A stretch of 64,000 bases of DNA, taken from assembly GCF_017876625.1 (NCBI RefSeq), contig NZ_JAGIOH010000001.1, positions 2,480,001-2,544,000 of the forward strand, in the 5' to 3' direction. This stretch comes from Streptomyces syringium (lineage in GTDB: Bacteria; Actinomycetota; Actinomycetes; Streptomycetales; Streptomycetaceae). Position 1 is the first letter of the stretch; each line of letters opens with the position of its first letter. The notes beneath the pieces were generated by a model. That model worked only from the letters and a program-made list of their open reading frames with translations, made no database searches and was not told the DNA's origin. Below, piece after piece: positions 53,837-64,000 of the stretch. Made by a program: the position numbers and the translations under genes.

Positions 53837-53894
53837 CACAGCCCGAAGGCCCCGTCCCCGCCGTGGCGGGTCCGGGGCCTTCGGGCTGTGTCAG
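53833..53894. terminator. Bidirectional terminator between the Uma2 gene and glyS
   Basis: Arms 53833-53853 and 53874-53894 are perfect 21-bp complements (CTGACACAGCCCGAAGG... and its reverse), with a smaller CCCCGCC/GCGGG stem inside. The left arm overlaps the Uma2 stop codon; the glyS stop lies eight bases beyond the right arm. Confidence 0.9.
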
Positions 53895-53901
53895 GCAGGG
53901 G

Positions 53902-55284
<1,383 letters not shown>

Positions 55285-55401
55285 GGTGCTCTCTTCATTG
55301 CGACGACGAACAGCGAATGCTTCAGGTTACCGGCGGCGCCACCCCCCTAATCAAATCGGCACTGGCCTGGGCTTCACCCGGACCCCCGAGCGAACGCCTT
55401 G

Positions 55402-55439
55402 TTGACAATCGTTTCCACTTTTGTTGAAAATGAGTGTCA
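55402..55439 (+). promoter_or_regulatory. znuA promoter with Zur-like boxes
   Basis: TTGACA (55402-55407) and a TTGAAAAT -10-like region 17 bases downstream (55425-55430) place transcription start close to the znuA ATG (55439). TGAAAATGAGTGTCA (55425-55439) matches the recalled Streptomyces Zur consensus TGAAAATGATTTTCA at 13 of 15 positions and overlaps the -10 and the start codon. A weaker second box, TGACAATCGTTTCCA, overlaps the -35. Confidence 0.7.
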
Positions 55440-56455
55440 TGAACGTACGCCCGACCTCTCCCCGATCCGCCCGATCCGCCCGAATAACCACCGGCACGAT
55501 CGCCGCGCTCGCCGCCCTCGGGCTGCTCTCCCTCACCGCCTGCTCCTCGGAGACGGACGGAAAAAATTCGGAGGGCAAGCTCAAGGTGGTGGCGTCGTTC
55601 TACCCCATGGAGTTCCTGGCCAAGGAGATCGGCGGCGAGCACGTCAGCGTCTCCGCCCTGACCAAGCCCGGCGTCGAGCCCCACGAGCTGGAGCTCACCC
55701 CCAAGCAGACCGCCTCCCTCGACGAGGCGGGCGCGATCATCTACCTCAAGGGCCTCCAGCCCGGCGTCGACAAGGCGATCAAGCAGTCGAACGCCAAGCA
55801 CGTCGTCGACGCGGCCTCCCTCACCGAGCTGGAAGAGCACGGCGACGAGGTCGACGGCAAGAAGCACGAGTCCGAGGACAAGCACGCCGACAAGCACGAG
55901 GACGAGCACGAGGGCCACGAGCACAAGCACGAGGGCGGCGACCCGCACATCTGGCTCGACCCGGTGAAGTACGCCGAGGTCGCCAAGGGTGTCGCCAAGA
56001 CCCTCGCCGAGGCCGACCCCGACCACAAGGCGGACTTCGAGAAGAACGCCGACGCGCTGGCACATAAGCTGGACGGGCTGCACAAGAAGTTCGAGGCGGG
56101 CCTGAAGAACCGGGCTTCCGACACCTTCATCTCCACCCACGCCGCCTTCGGCTACCTCGCCGAGCGCTACGGCCTCACCGAGGAGGCCGTCAACGGGCTG
56201 GACCCGGAGTCCGAGCCCAGCGCGGCCCGGATGAAGGAGCTCCACGAGGTCGCCGAGAAGCACCACGTCTCCACGATCTTCTTCGAGACCCTCGCCGACC
56301 CGAAGACGGCGAAGACCCTGGCCTCGGACCTGGGGCTCAAGACGGACGTGCTCGACCCGCTCGAGGGGATCACGGACAAGTCCAAGGGCGACGACTACTT
56401 CGAGGTCATGGAGTCCAACCTCGCCGCCCTGCGGAAGGCACTCGGCACCAAGTGA
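55439..56455 (+). CDS. znuA: Zinc ABC transporter substrate-binding lipoprotein
   Basis: A 338-residue cluster A-1 metal-binding lipoprotein. Signal peptide with lipobox LSLTAC (Cys about residue 35). Metal ligands follow the family order: His in GVEPHELELTP, a His/Asp/Glu-rich flexible loop (about 140-170, HEDEHEGHEHKHEGG) ending in DPHIWLDP, His in FISTHAAFGYLAERYG, and the Asp/Glu near ITDKSKGDDYFEVMESNL. The loop marks it as zinc-specific. ATG at 55439 gives a probably leaderless message; ATG at 55430 is an alternative. First gene of a tightly coupled operon with znuC and znuB. Confidence 0.95.
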   Translation: MNVRPTSPRSARSARITTGTIAALAALGLLSLTACSSETDGKNSEGKLKVVASFYPMEFLAKEIGGEHVSVSALTKPGVEPHELELTPKQTASLDEAGAIIYLKGLQPGVDKAIKQSNAKHVVDAASLTELEEHGDEVDGKKHESEDKHADKHEDEHEGHEHKHEGGDPHIWLDPVKYAEVAKGVAKTLAEADPDHKADFEKNADALAHKLDGLHKKFEAGLKNRASDTFISTHAAFGYLAERYGLTEEAVNGLDPESEPSAARMKELHEVAEKHHVSTIFFETLADPKTAKTLASDLGLKTDVLDPLEGITDKSKGDDYFEVMESNLAALRKALGTK

Positions 56456-57291
56456 GTCAGACGAACCCGGCGGAGGCCGACATGAGCGGATCGAAGCGCC
56501 CGGAGGCGAGCCGAGCGCGTGAAGGGGCGGAGCCCGTCATAGCGCTGCGCGGGGCCACCGCCTCGCTCGGCTCCCGCCCCGTGCTGCGCGGTGTGGACCT
56601 CACCGTGCGGCGCGGCGAGGTCGTCGCGCTGCTCGGTGCCAACGGTTCCGGCAAGTCCACGGCCGTCAGGGCCATCGTCGGCCAGGTGCCGCTCACCGGC
56701 GGCGAGCTGGAGCTGTTCGGCACCCCCAAGCGCCGCTTCCGCGACTGGGCCCGCGTGGGGTACGTACCGCAGCGCACCACCGCCGCCAGCGGGGTCCCCG
56801 CGACCGTGCGCGAGGTCGTCGCCGCCGGGCGGCTGGCCCGTACGAGGCTGGGCCTGACCCGCAAGGCCGACCGGGAGGCCGTGGTCCGGTCCCTGGAGCT
56901 GGTCGGCATGGCCGACCGGATCAAGGACTCCGTGAACGCGCTCTCCGGCGGCCAGCACCAGCGGGTGCTCATCGCCCGCGCGCTGGCCGGCGAACCCGAG
57001 CTGCTGATCATGGACGAGCCGATGGCCGGCGTCGACCTGGCCAGCCAGGAGGTCCTCGCGAGCGCCCTGCGCGAGCAGGTCTCCCGGGGCGCCACCGTGC
57101 TGCTCGTCCTGCACGAGCTGGGCGCCCTGGAGCCGCTCATCGACCGCGCCGTCGTGCTCCGCGACGGCTGCGTCGTCCACGACGGCCCGCCGCCGGAGGC
57201 CGTGGGCCAGCACGCGCTGCCCGGCCACGACCATGTCCACCCGCACGCCGACCCGGCTGCCGAACCGATCCGGACGGGGTTGCTCACCTGA
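56452..57291 (+). CDS. znuC: Zinc ABC transporter ATPase
   Basis: A 279-residue ABC ATPase. Walker A GANGSGKST, Q-loop YVPQRTTAASG, signature NALSGGQHQRVLIARAL, Walker B LLIMDEPMAGVD, H-loop VLHELG. The C-terminus has a His cluster GQHALPGHDHVHPHAD that may sense or bind zinc. The GTG start overlaps the znuA stop (GTGA), and the next gene overlaps by one base, so all three proteins are made in step. It supplies ATP energy to the ZnuB channel. Confidence 0.95.
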   Translation: MSQTNPAEADMSGSKRPEASRAREGAEPVIALRGATASLGSRPVLRGVDLTVRRGEVVALLGANGSGKSTAVRAIVGQVPLTGGELELFGTPKRRFRDWARVGYVPQRTTAASGVPATVREVVAAGRLARTRLGLTRKADREAVVRSLELVGMADRIKDSVNALSGGQHQRVLIARALAGEPELLIMDEPMAGVDLASQEVLASALREQVSRGATVLLVLHELGALEPLIDRAVVLRDGCVVHDGPPPEAVGQHALPGHDHVHPHADPAAEPIRTGLLT

Positions 57292-58181
57292 TGGACATCC
57301 TGAATCCCGCCTTCATGCAGCGGGCGCTGCTCGCCGCCCTGCTGGTCGGCATCACCGCCCCCGCCATCGGCATCTACCTCGTCCAGCGCCGTCAGGCGCT
57401 GATGGGCGACGGCATCGGCCACGTCGCGCTCACCGGCGTCGGCCTCGGCTTCCTGCTCAACACCAGCCCGGTGTGGGTGGCCACCGCCGTGTGCGTCGTC
57501 GGCGCCGTGGTCATGGAGCTGATCCGCTCCTCCGGCAAGACGCGCGGCGACATCGCGCTCGCCATGCTCTTCTACGGCGGCATGGCCGGCGGCGTCATGC
57601 TGATGCATCTGTCCGGCGGCTCCAACGCCAATCTCATCAGCTACCTCTTCGGCTCGATCACCACCGTCGCGGAGGAGGACATCCTCGCGATCTGCGTGCT
57701 GGCCGCCTTCGTGATCCTCACCACGGTGGGGCTGCGCAAGCAGCTGTTCGCCATCTGCCAGGACGAGGAGTTCGCCCGCGTCACCGGGCTGCCGGTGCGG
57801 CTGCTGAACCTGCTGGTCGCGGTCACCGCCGCGCTGACCGTCACCGTCGCGATGCGCGTGGTCGGCCTGCTGCTGGTGAGCGCCCTGATGGTGATCCCGG
57901 TGGCCGCCTCGCAGGCCATCGCCCGCAGCTTCGCGACCACCTTCGCGCTGGCCGTCACCATCGGCGTCCTGGTGACCGTCTCCGGGACCGCCACCTCCTA
58001 CTACGTGGACGTGCCCTCCGGCGCGACCATCGTGCTGCTCGCGATCGGCGTCTTCCTGACCCTGACCGCGCTCGCCGCGCCACTGGCCCGCAAACGGGCC
58101 AGGCACGCCGCCGACAGCGAGAAGCACTGCACACTGGACGTGCCGGGCACCCCCGCGGACGACGTACGGGTGGAGGCCTGA
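57291..58181 (+). CDS. znuB: Zinc ABC transporter permease
   Basis: A 296-residue ABC-3 family permease with about eight hydrophobic segments: LVGITAPAIGIYLVQRRQALMGDGIGHVALTGVGLG near the N-terminus and SGGSNANLISYLFGSI and AMRVVGLLLVSALMVIPVAASQAIA in the middle, all family hallmarks. The cytosolic tail after residue 265 is short and charged. ATG overlaps the znuC stop. A 129-bp gap then leads to zur. Confidence 0.95.
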   Translation: MDILNPAFMQRALLAALLVGITAPAIGIYLVQRRQALMGDGIGHVALTGVGLGFLLNTSPVWVATAVCVVGAVVMELIRSSGKTRGDIALAMLFYGGMAGGVMLMHLSGGSNANLISYLFGSITTVAEEDILAICVLAAFVILTTVGLRKQLFAICQDEEFARVTGLPVRLLNLLVAVTAALTVTVAMRVVGLLLVSALMVIPVAASQAIARSFATTFALAVTIGVLVTVSGTATSYYVDVPSGATIVLLAIGVFLTLTALAAPLARKRARHAADSEKHCTLDVPGTPADDVRVEA

Positions 58182-58310
58182 CGGGCCCCGCCCGCGGCCG
58201 CCCGCAGGAGGCCGGGGACGCTCAGTCGTACGGGAGATGACGCCGGGCCTGGCACAATTGGCCGGGCACTACGTACGGATGCGTGTTCAGGCGAGCTTGA
58301 GGAGGCAACT

Positions 58311-58730
58311 GTGGCGACCGCGGGTCCCCCGGTACGCGGCCGGTCCACCAAGCAGCGGGCCGCTGTCGCGGCGGCGCTCGACGAGGTGGACGAGTTCCGC
58401 AGCGCGCAAGAGCTCCACGACATGCTCAAGCACCGCGGCGACTCGGTCGGCCTGACCACCGTCTACCGCACGCTGCAGTCCCTCGCCGACGCCGGCGAGG
58501 TCGACGTGCTGCGCACGAGCGAGGGCGAGGCGGTCTACCGCCGCTGCTCCAGTGGGCACCACCACCACCTGGTCTGCCGGGTGTGCGGCAAGGCCGTCGA
58601 GGTCGAGGGCCCGGCCGTGGAGAAGTGGGCGGACTCCATCGCCGCCGACCACGGCTTCGTCGACGTGGCCCACACCATCGAGATCTTCGGCACCTGCGGG
58701 GACTGCGCCGCCGCGCGCTCCCGGAGCTGA
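58311..58730 (+). CDS. zur: Zinc uptake regulator Zur (Fur family)
   Basis: A 139-residue Fur-family repressor. Winged helix at 10-75 (STKQRAAVAAALDEVDEFRSAQELHDMLKHRGDSVGLTTVYRTLQSLADAGEVD). Dimerisation domain with CSSGHHHHLVCRVCGK; structural zinc ligands Cys89, Cys92, Cys129 and Cys132; the HHHH and later His/Glu residues serve the regulatory site. With zinc bound it represses uptake genes, here most likely the znuA promoter. GTG at 58311 after GAGGAGG. Whether it has its own promoter or is read from the znu operon is unclear. Confidence 0.95.
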   Translation: MATAGPPVRGRSTKQRAAVAAALDEVDEFRSAQELHDMLKHRGDSVGLTTVYRTLQSLADAGEVDVLRTSEGEAVYRRCSSGHHHHLVCRVCGKAVEVEGPAVEKWADSIAADHGFVDVAHTIEIFGTCGDCAAARSRS

Positions 58731-58742
58731 CGGAAGCACTGA

Positions 58743-58796
58743 CGGATACAGCACTGCTCCGGGCGTCGGCCGATGCCCGGAGCAGTGCTGTATCCG
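58743..58796. terminator. Bidirectional terminator between zur and uppS
   Basis: Arms 58744-58764 and 58775-58795 form a perfect 21-bp stem (GGATACAGCACTGCTCCGGGC less its end) with a ten-base loop, located between the convergent stops at 58730 and 58803. Confidence 0.9.
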
Positions 58797-58802
58797 TGGG
58801 TC

Positions 58803-59639
58803 TCACGCCTTCGGCGCGGGGTCCTTGGCGAGCTCGTCCTCGTTCGGGATCGCGCCGCCGAAGCGGCGGTCGCGCTGTGCGTACTCCAGGCAGGCGCGCC
58901 ACAGGTCACGGCGGTCGAAGTCCGGCCACAGCACGTCCTGGAAGACCATCTCGGCGTAAGCGCTCTGCCAGATCAGATAGTTGGACGTGCGCTGCTCGCC
59001 GGAGGGCCGTACGAAGAGGTCCACGTCCGGCATGTCGGGGTAGTAGAGGTACTTGGCGAACGTCTTCTCGTTCACCTTCGACGGGTCCAGCCGGCCCGCC
59101 GCGATGTCCCGGCCGATCGCCGCGGCAGCGTCCGCGATCTCCGCGCGGCCACCGTAATTGACGCAGAAGTACATGGTCATGGCGTCGTTGTTCTTGGTCT
59201 GCTCCTGGGCGACCTGGAGCTCCTCGACCACCGACTTCCACAGCTTCGGCATCCGGCCGGTCCACCGCACCCGGATGCCCAGCTCGTCCATCTCGTCGCG
59301 GCGGCGGCGGATGACGTCCCGGTTGAAGTTCATCAGGAAGCGCACCTCTTCGGGCGAGCGCTTCCAGTTCTCGGTGGAGAAGGCGTACAGGGAGAGGTTC
59401 TTGACGCCCATCTCCAGGCAGCCCTTGAGGACGTCCATGACGACGCCCTCGCCGACCTTGTGCCCCTCGGTGCGCGGCAGCCCGCGCTCCTTCGCCCAGC
59501 GGCCGTTGCCGTCCATGACGATCGCCACGTGGTTCGGGACCAGCTCGCCCGGGATCTTCGGCGGCCGCGCCCCGGACGGGTGCGGTTCAGGGGTGAGGTA
59601 CTCGCGTCGGGAACGGCCCAGAATCCCGCGTCGTGCCAT
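58803..59639 (-). CDS. uppS: Undecaprenyl diphosphate synthase-type cis-prenyltransferase
   Basis: A 278-residue cis-prenyl (isoprenyl) transferase. Conserved regions: [27 protein letters not shown] with the essential Asp and substrate-binding residues, [34 protein letters not shown] and [28 protein letters not shown]. It condenses IPP with allylic diphosphate to give the C55 lipid carrier of cell wall synthesis at the membrane. ATG at 59639 after GAGGAGAAG. RecO is encoded 25 bases upstream on the same strand. Confidence 0.95.
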   Translation of the reverse strand: MARRGILGRSRREYLTPEPHPSGARPPKIPGELVPNHVAIVMDGNGRWAKERGLPRTEGHKVGEGVVMDVLKGCLEMGVKNLSLYAFSTENWKRSPEEVRFLMNFNRDVIRRRRDEMDELGIRVRWTGRMPKLWKSVVEELQVAQEQTKNNDAMTMYFCVNYGGRAEIADAAAAIGRDIAAGRLDPSKVNEKTFAKYLYYPDMPDVDLFVRPSGEQRTSNYLIWQSAYAEMVFQDVLWPDFDRRDLWRACLEYAQRDRRFGGAIPNEDELAKDPAPKA

Positions 59640-59664
59640 GCGTGCCACTTCTCCTCGATACCAG

Positions 59665-60411
59665 TTACTTTTCCACGTAGCGGAGGGAGCGAAGCCCCCG
59701 CTCCAGGTGCCAGTGCAGATACGCGGCCACCAGGCCGCTGCCCTCCCGGACATGGCGCGGCTCGCACGCGTCCGCCGTCGCCCAGTCCCCGGTCAGCAAC
59801 GCGCCGAGGAGTTCGATCGACTCCGAGGAGGGTACGACGCTTCCGGGCACCCGGCACTCCCCGCAGACGACCCCGCCGGCCGCGACCGAGAAGAATCGGT
59901 TCGGCCCGGGCATACCGCACTTCGCGCACGCCTCGAAGCTGGGCGCGTAGCCGTTGACGGCGAGGGAGCGCAGCAGGAAGGCGTCCAGGATGAGGTGCGG
60001 GGCGTGCTCGCCCGCGGCGAGCGTCCGCAGTCCGCCGACCAGCAGCAGATACTGCTGCACGGCGGGCTCGCCCTCGTGGTCGGTGAACCGCTCGGCGGTC
60101 TCCAGCATGGCGGTGCCGGCGGTGTAGCGGGCGTAGTCGGTGACGATCCCGCCGCCGTACGCGGCGATGGTCTCGCTCTGCGTACAGAGCGGCAGCCCGC
60201 GCCCGACGAGCTCGCTGCCGCGCGCGAAGAACTGCACGTCGACGTGCGAGAACGGCTCCAGGCGCGCCCCGAACTTCGACTTGGTCCGCCGCACGCCGCG
60301 CGCTACGGCGCGTACGCGGCCGTGACCGCGGGTGAGCAGAGTGATGATGCGGTCCGCTTCGCCGAGCTTTTGCGTGCGCAGCACGATGCCGTCGTCGCGG
60401 AAGAGACTCAT
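59665..60411 (-). CDS. recO: DNA repair protein RecO
   Basis: A 248-residue recombination mediator. N-terminal OB fold ([61 protein letters not shown]) and a C-terminal helical domain with a zinc-binding CAKCG ... CGEC motif. With RecR it loads RecA onto SSB-coated single strands. ATG at 60411 begins at the start of homology; the ribosome binding site is poor. Co-directional with uppS. Confidence 0.95.
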   Translation of the reverse strand: MSLFRDDGIVLRTQKLGEADRIITLLTRGHGRVRAVARGVRRTKSKFGARLEPFSHVDVQFFARGSELVGRGLPLCTQSETIAAYGGGIVTDYARYTAGTAMLETAERFTDHEGEPAVQQYLLLVGGLRTLAAGEHAPHLILDAFLLRSLAVNGYAPSFEACAKCGMPGPNRFFSVAAGGVVCGECRVPGSVVPSSESIELLGALLTGDWATADACEPRHVREGSGLVAAYLHWHLERGLRSLRYVEK

Positions 60412-60557
60412 GGAGCCATTGTCCCGTACGGGCGAGGAGCCGTGGCCCGCGGGCGCCTCCGGCGGGACTTCTCCCCTACCCGCCCCTTCCCGAACTGGGG
60501 GCGGGCCCCCAGGCCCCCTGGCCCCTGGCCGCACCGGGGCCGGGCCTGCGGCCCGGT

Positions 60558-60636
60558 GTCCTCAAGCGCCGGACGGGCTGGATTTCCAGCCCGTCCGGCG
60601 CTTGAGGACAACACAGCCCGTCCGGCGCTTGAGGAC
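60558..60636. repeat. Three copies of the intergenic repeat, two as a perfect palindrome
   Basis: GTCCTCAAGCGCCGGACGGGCTGG faces its reverse complement across ATTT (60558-60609), giving a 24-bp stem, and a third copy CAGCCCGTCCGGCGCTTGAGGAC follows at 60614-60636. It separates recO from the TerB-like gene's 3' end and can act as a terminator. The remaining 60412-60557 is GC-rich without a recognisable gene. Confidence 0.9.
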
Positions 60637-60654
60637 AGCTCAGGGCAAAACGAA

Positions 60655-61392
60655 CTACGTAGGCATCCGCGCCGCCGCCAGCAGGCGATCCGTGTCTTCC
60701 GGGCAGATCAGCAACGCCCGCCCCACCGTCGACAAGACTTCCCGCTCCGCCGGCCGGTACGGGCCGTCCGCCAGGGCGATACGGGCGCCCTGGAGCAGGA
60801 TCGCCTCGCGTCCCGCGGGGGCGAGGTGCGGGGCCAGGGGCTCCAGGGCCTCGTGGAGCTCGATGGCCAGCGCCGTGCCGCACGGGTCGAAGCCGCCCCG
60901 GCCTCCCCCGGTGCCGGCCGGGAACGCGCCGCCGGCGTACATGCCGGGCAGCCGCCCCGTGTCCGCGGCGAGCGCCTCGATCAGGGTGATCAGCTGTTCC
61001 TCGCTGCAGTCCGCGAAGCCCGCCGCCCGCACCGCGCCGACGGCGGCCCTGCGGACCGTACGGGCCTCGGTACCGCCCGCGGCGAGGACGGCGAGGGCCA
61101 CGGTGTGCACGGCGTCACGGAGCATCGCGGAGAAGCGGGTGGTGGTGGGGTGGTCGAGGACGTCCATGCCGAACCTGGCGTGACAGGCCGCGCACTCGAC
61201 GATCGGCCCGACGGGGCCGCGCGGCAGCAGGGGCACCCCGAAGGCGACGAGGCGACGGTGGCCCGTGCGGCGCCGGTAGTTGCGGTCACCGCCACAGCCG
61301 GGGCAGAAGAACTCGCCGTCCCCGACGGTGCGCCATACGGTGCGTACGCCCACCACACACCGGTCCGGGCTGTGTCGGCCTTGCGCGTGCAT
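60655..61392 (-). CDS. TerB-like protein with zinc ribbon
   Basis: A 245-residue protein. N-terminal zinc-ribbon-like motifs GEFFCPGCGGDRNYRRRTG and VECAACHARFG (four Cys plus His), then a TerB-like helical bundle (about 85-240: TEARTVRRAAVGAVRAAGFADCSEEQLITLIEAL ... REAILLQGARIALADGPYRPAEREVLSTVGRALLI). TerB domains bind calcium or act in membrane-associated stress complexes; here there are no other ter genes. ATG at 61392 after GGAGGTG. Confidence 0.85.
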   Translation of the reverse strand: MHAQGRHSPDRCVVGVRTVWRTVGDGEFFCPGCGGDRNYRRRTGHRRLVAFGVPLLPRGPVGPIVECAACHARFGMDVLDHPTTTRFSAMLRDAVHTVALAVLAAGGTEARTVRRAAVGAVRAAGFADCSEEQLITLIEALAADTGRLPGMYAGGAFPAGTGGGRGGFDPCGTALAIELHEALEPLAPHLAPAGREAILLQGARIALADGPYRPAEREVLSTVGRALLICPEDTDRLLAAARMPT

Positions 61393-61573
61393 CACGGCGC
61401 ACCTCCATAACGCCACGGCCTCGTCGCCGCGTTGACGTGATGTTAGCCACATCGGTGATGTCCGTCAGCACCTCCTGCGGGGGGTCTTCCGGCAAGAGCA
61501 GGCCGAACATGCCACCGACTCCATCAGAACCGGTGGTTTCGGCAGCCCTTGATTGACGACGGGCATGCACGGA

Positions 61574-61600
61574 GGCCCGGCACCGCATCGGTGCCGGGCC
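61574..61600 (-). terminator. leuA terminator
   Basis: GGCCCGGCACCG (61574-61585) and CGGTGCCGGGCC (61589-61600), a perfect 12-bp stem with a three-base loop, about 40 bases beyond the leuA stop on the minus strand. Confidence 0.8.
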
Positions 61601-61637
61601 CGGTCGAGAAGGGAGTCGAGAAGGGATCAGGCCAAGG

Positions 61638-63498
<1,861 letters not shown>

Positions 63499-63546
63499 TT
63501 ACAGACCCTCGCCGCGGCAGCTAAGAAGAAGCAGCCCGTAACGCAT
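63499..63546 (-). CDS. leuA leader peptide
   Basis: Fifteen codons: MRYGLLLLSCRGEGL, TAA stop at 63501-63499. Four consecutive Leu codons (CTG CTT CTT CTT) plus a final CTG make it a leucine sensor of the attenuation type, 98 bases upstream of leuA. A promoter with TAGTGT (63562-63557) and CTGTCC (63585-63580), 17 bases apart, would start transcription only a few bases before the ATG, so the ORF is probably leaderless. An in-frame extension to an upstream GTG (GTG CTG TGC ATC ATG) adds one more Leu. Confidence 0.8.
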   Translation of the reverse strand: MRYGLLLLSCRGEGL

Positions 63547-63555
63547 GATGCACAG

Positions 63556-63585
63556 CACACTAACCGAGATGGCCGGTCCGGACAG
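63556..63585 (-). promoter_or_regulatory. Promoter of the leuA leader
   Basis: On the minus strand: -35 CTGTCC (63585-63580), 17-base spacer, -10 TAGTGT (63562-63557). The start point would fall near 63550, four bases before the leader ATG. The 327-bp leuA-protease gap holds this promoter, the leader ORF and the hairpin region; nothing else is recognised. Confidence 0.5.
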
Positions 63586-63728
63586 GCCCCGTATCAGCAT
63601 GCGGGATGCGGTGTGTCATACGGACCGGATCCGGAACGCCTGCCACCCAAAAGGAGCCCAACCACTCGATTTCATTAATCATGACCGCAAGGAGTGACAC
63701 GACGGAAACCCAGTGCCACATTCAGGCC

Positions 63729-64000
63729 ATGGACGCCACATCTCACAAGGTCTTCTGCACCATCGTTCCGCCCCACGTGCTGGACAGGCTCGCGCAGTCC
63801 GAGGACGAGCGGCTCTCCGGGCCCGCCCGGCGCACCCTGGAGCACGACTCCCTCCAGCGCACCCGCCGCCGGATCACCGCCCTGCGCGGTGCCGCGGCCC
63901 CGCTCGGCACCCCCTCCGACACACCACAGCGCACGATCTTCGACGCCGAGCACCAGGAGACGCTCCCGGGCCGGAAGGTGCACTCCGAGGGCGACCAGCC
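63729..64000 (+). CDS. M4-family neutral metalloprotease (N-terminus only)
   Basis: The plus strand opens at ATG 63729 and runs past the window edge: MDATSHKVFCTIVPPHVLDRLAQ, then ARRTLEHDSLQRTRRR, and TIFDAEHQETLPGRKVHSEGDQP at the edge. CTIVPPHVLDRLA and TIxDAxHxxxLPGxxV are the protealysin-like short propeptide and first strand of M4 (thermolysin-like) peptidases; no signal peptide precedes them, as usual in this subgroup. The zinc HExxH lies beyond the window. A metalloprotease beside leuA is a conserved streptomycete arrangement, as far as I recall. Confidence 0.8.
   Translation, partial: MDATSHKVFCTIVPPHVLDRLAQSEDERLSGPARRTLEHDSLQRTRRRITALRGAAAPLGTPSDTPQRTIFDAEHQETLPGRKVHSEGDQ

Overview
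The window is a piece of a Streptomyces (or very close actinomycete) chromosome. Support for this: about 70% G+C with strong third-position GC, GTG starts, TTA codons confined to a few accessory genes, an hrdA-type sigma factor near dnaG, and Streptomyces-typical families (WhiJ-like XRE/DUF397/ATPase triad, MelC1/MelC2 tyrosinase, an LAxTG sortase substrate, CUT1 sugar permeases without their own ATPase). No rRNA, CRISPR, prophage or intact insertion sequence is visible.

Layout. 1-5.9 kb: a truncated NB-ARC/TPR regulator, a Tat-exported BBE-type flavoprotein and an APC permease. 5.9-6.3 kb: a CAU-anticodon tRNA and two identical tRNA-Asn genes. 6.5-16.6 kb: conserved core with xylulokinase, HrdA-like sigma factor, DNA primase, an FAD-dependent reductase, dGTPase and a DUF218 protein. 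16.8-20.7 kb: an adenine-deaminase-type enzyme, then an operon of a PEP-mutase/isocitrate-lyase superfamily enzyme (with a TTA codon), a small exported protein and an SBF-type transporter. 20.7-34.4 kb: accessory region of secreted small proteins, a trypsin-like protease, the WhiJ-like triad with a duplicated and frameshifted DUF397 gene, an APH(6)-like kinase, melC1-melC2, a luciferase-like oxidoreductase, an orphan RHH-like protein, a DNA ligase relic and a 205-bp palindrome-bounded repeat. 34.4-43.8 kb: transporters (TSUP, KimA-like APC, sugar ABC), an SDR and an HTH regulator. 44.2-64 kb: conserved core with ppdK, dus, an HTH/MFS divergent pair, AKR, TetR, Uma2, glyS, the zinc-uptake operon with zur, uppS, recO, a TerB-like protein, leuA with a leader peptide, and the start of an M4 metalloprotease.

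How the parts work together. The znuA-znuC-znuB genes are read as one overlapping unit with zur just downstream; a Zur-like box sits on the znuA start codon, closing a zinc feedback loop. leuA is preceded by a 15-codon ORF with four consecutive leucine codons and by pairing arms around the leuA ribosome binding site, which looks like leucine-responsive attenuation. MelC1 delivers copper to MelC2. UppS and RecO are closely spaced housekeeping genes. Many gene ends carry members of one intergenic repeat family (core CAGCCCGTCCGGCG-TTGAGGAC), and at least one gene takes its last codons and stop from such a repeat. A separate 113-bp tandem repeat copies the last codons of a sugar permease gene into the neighbouring intergenic DNA.
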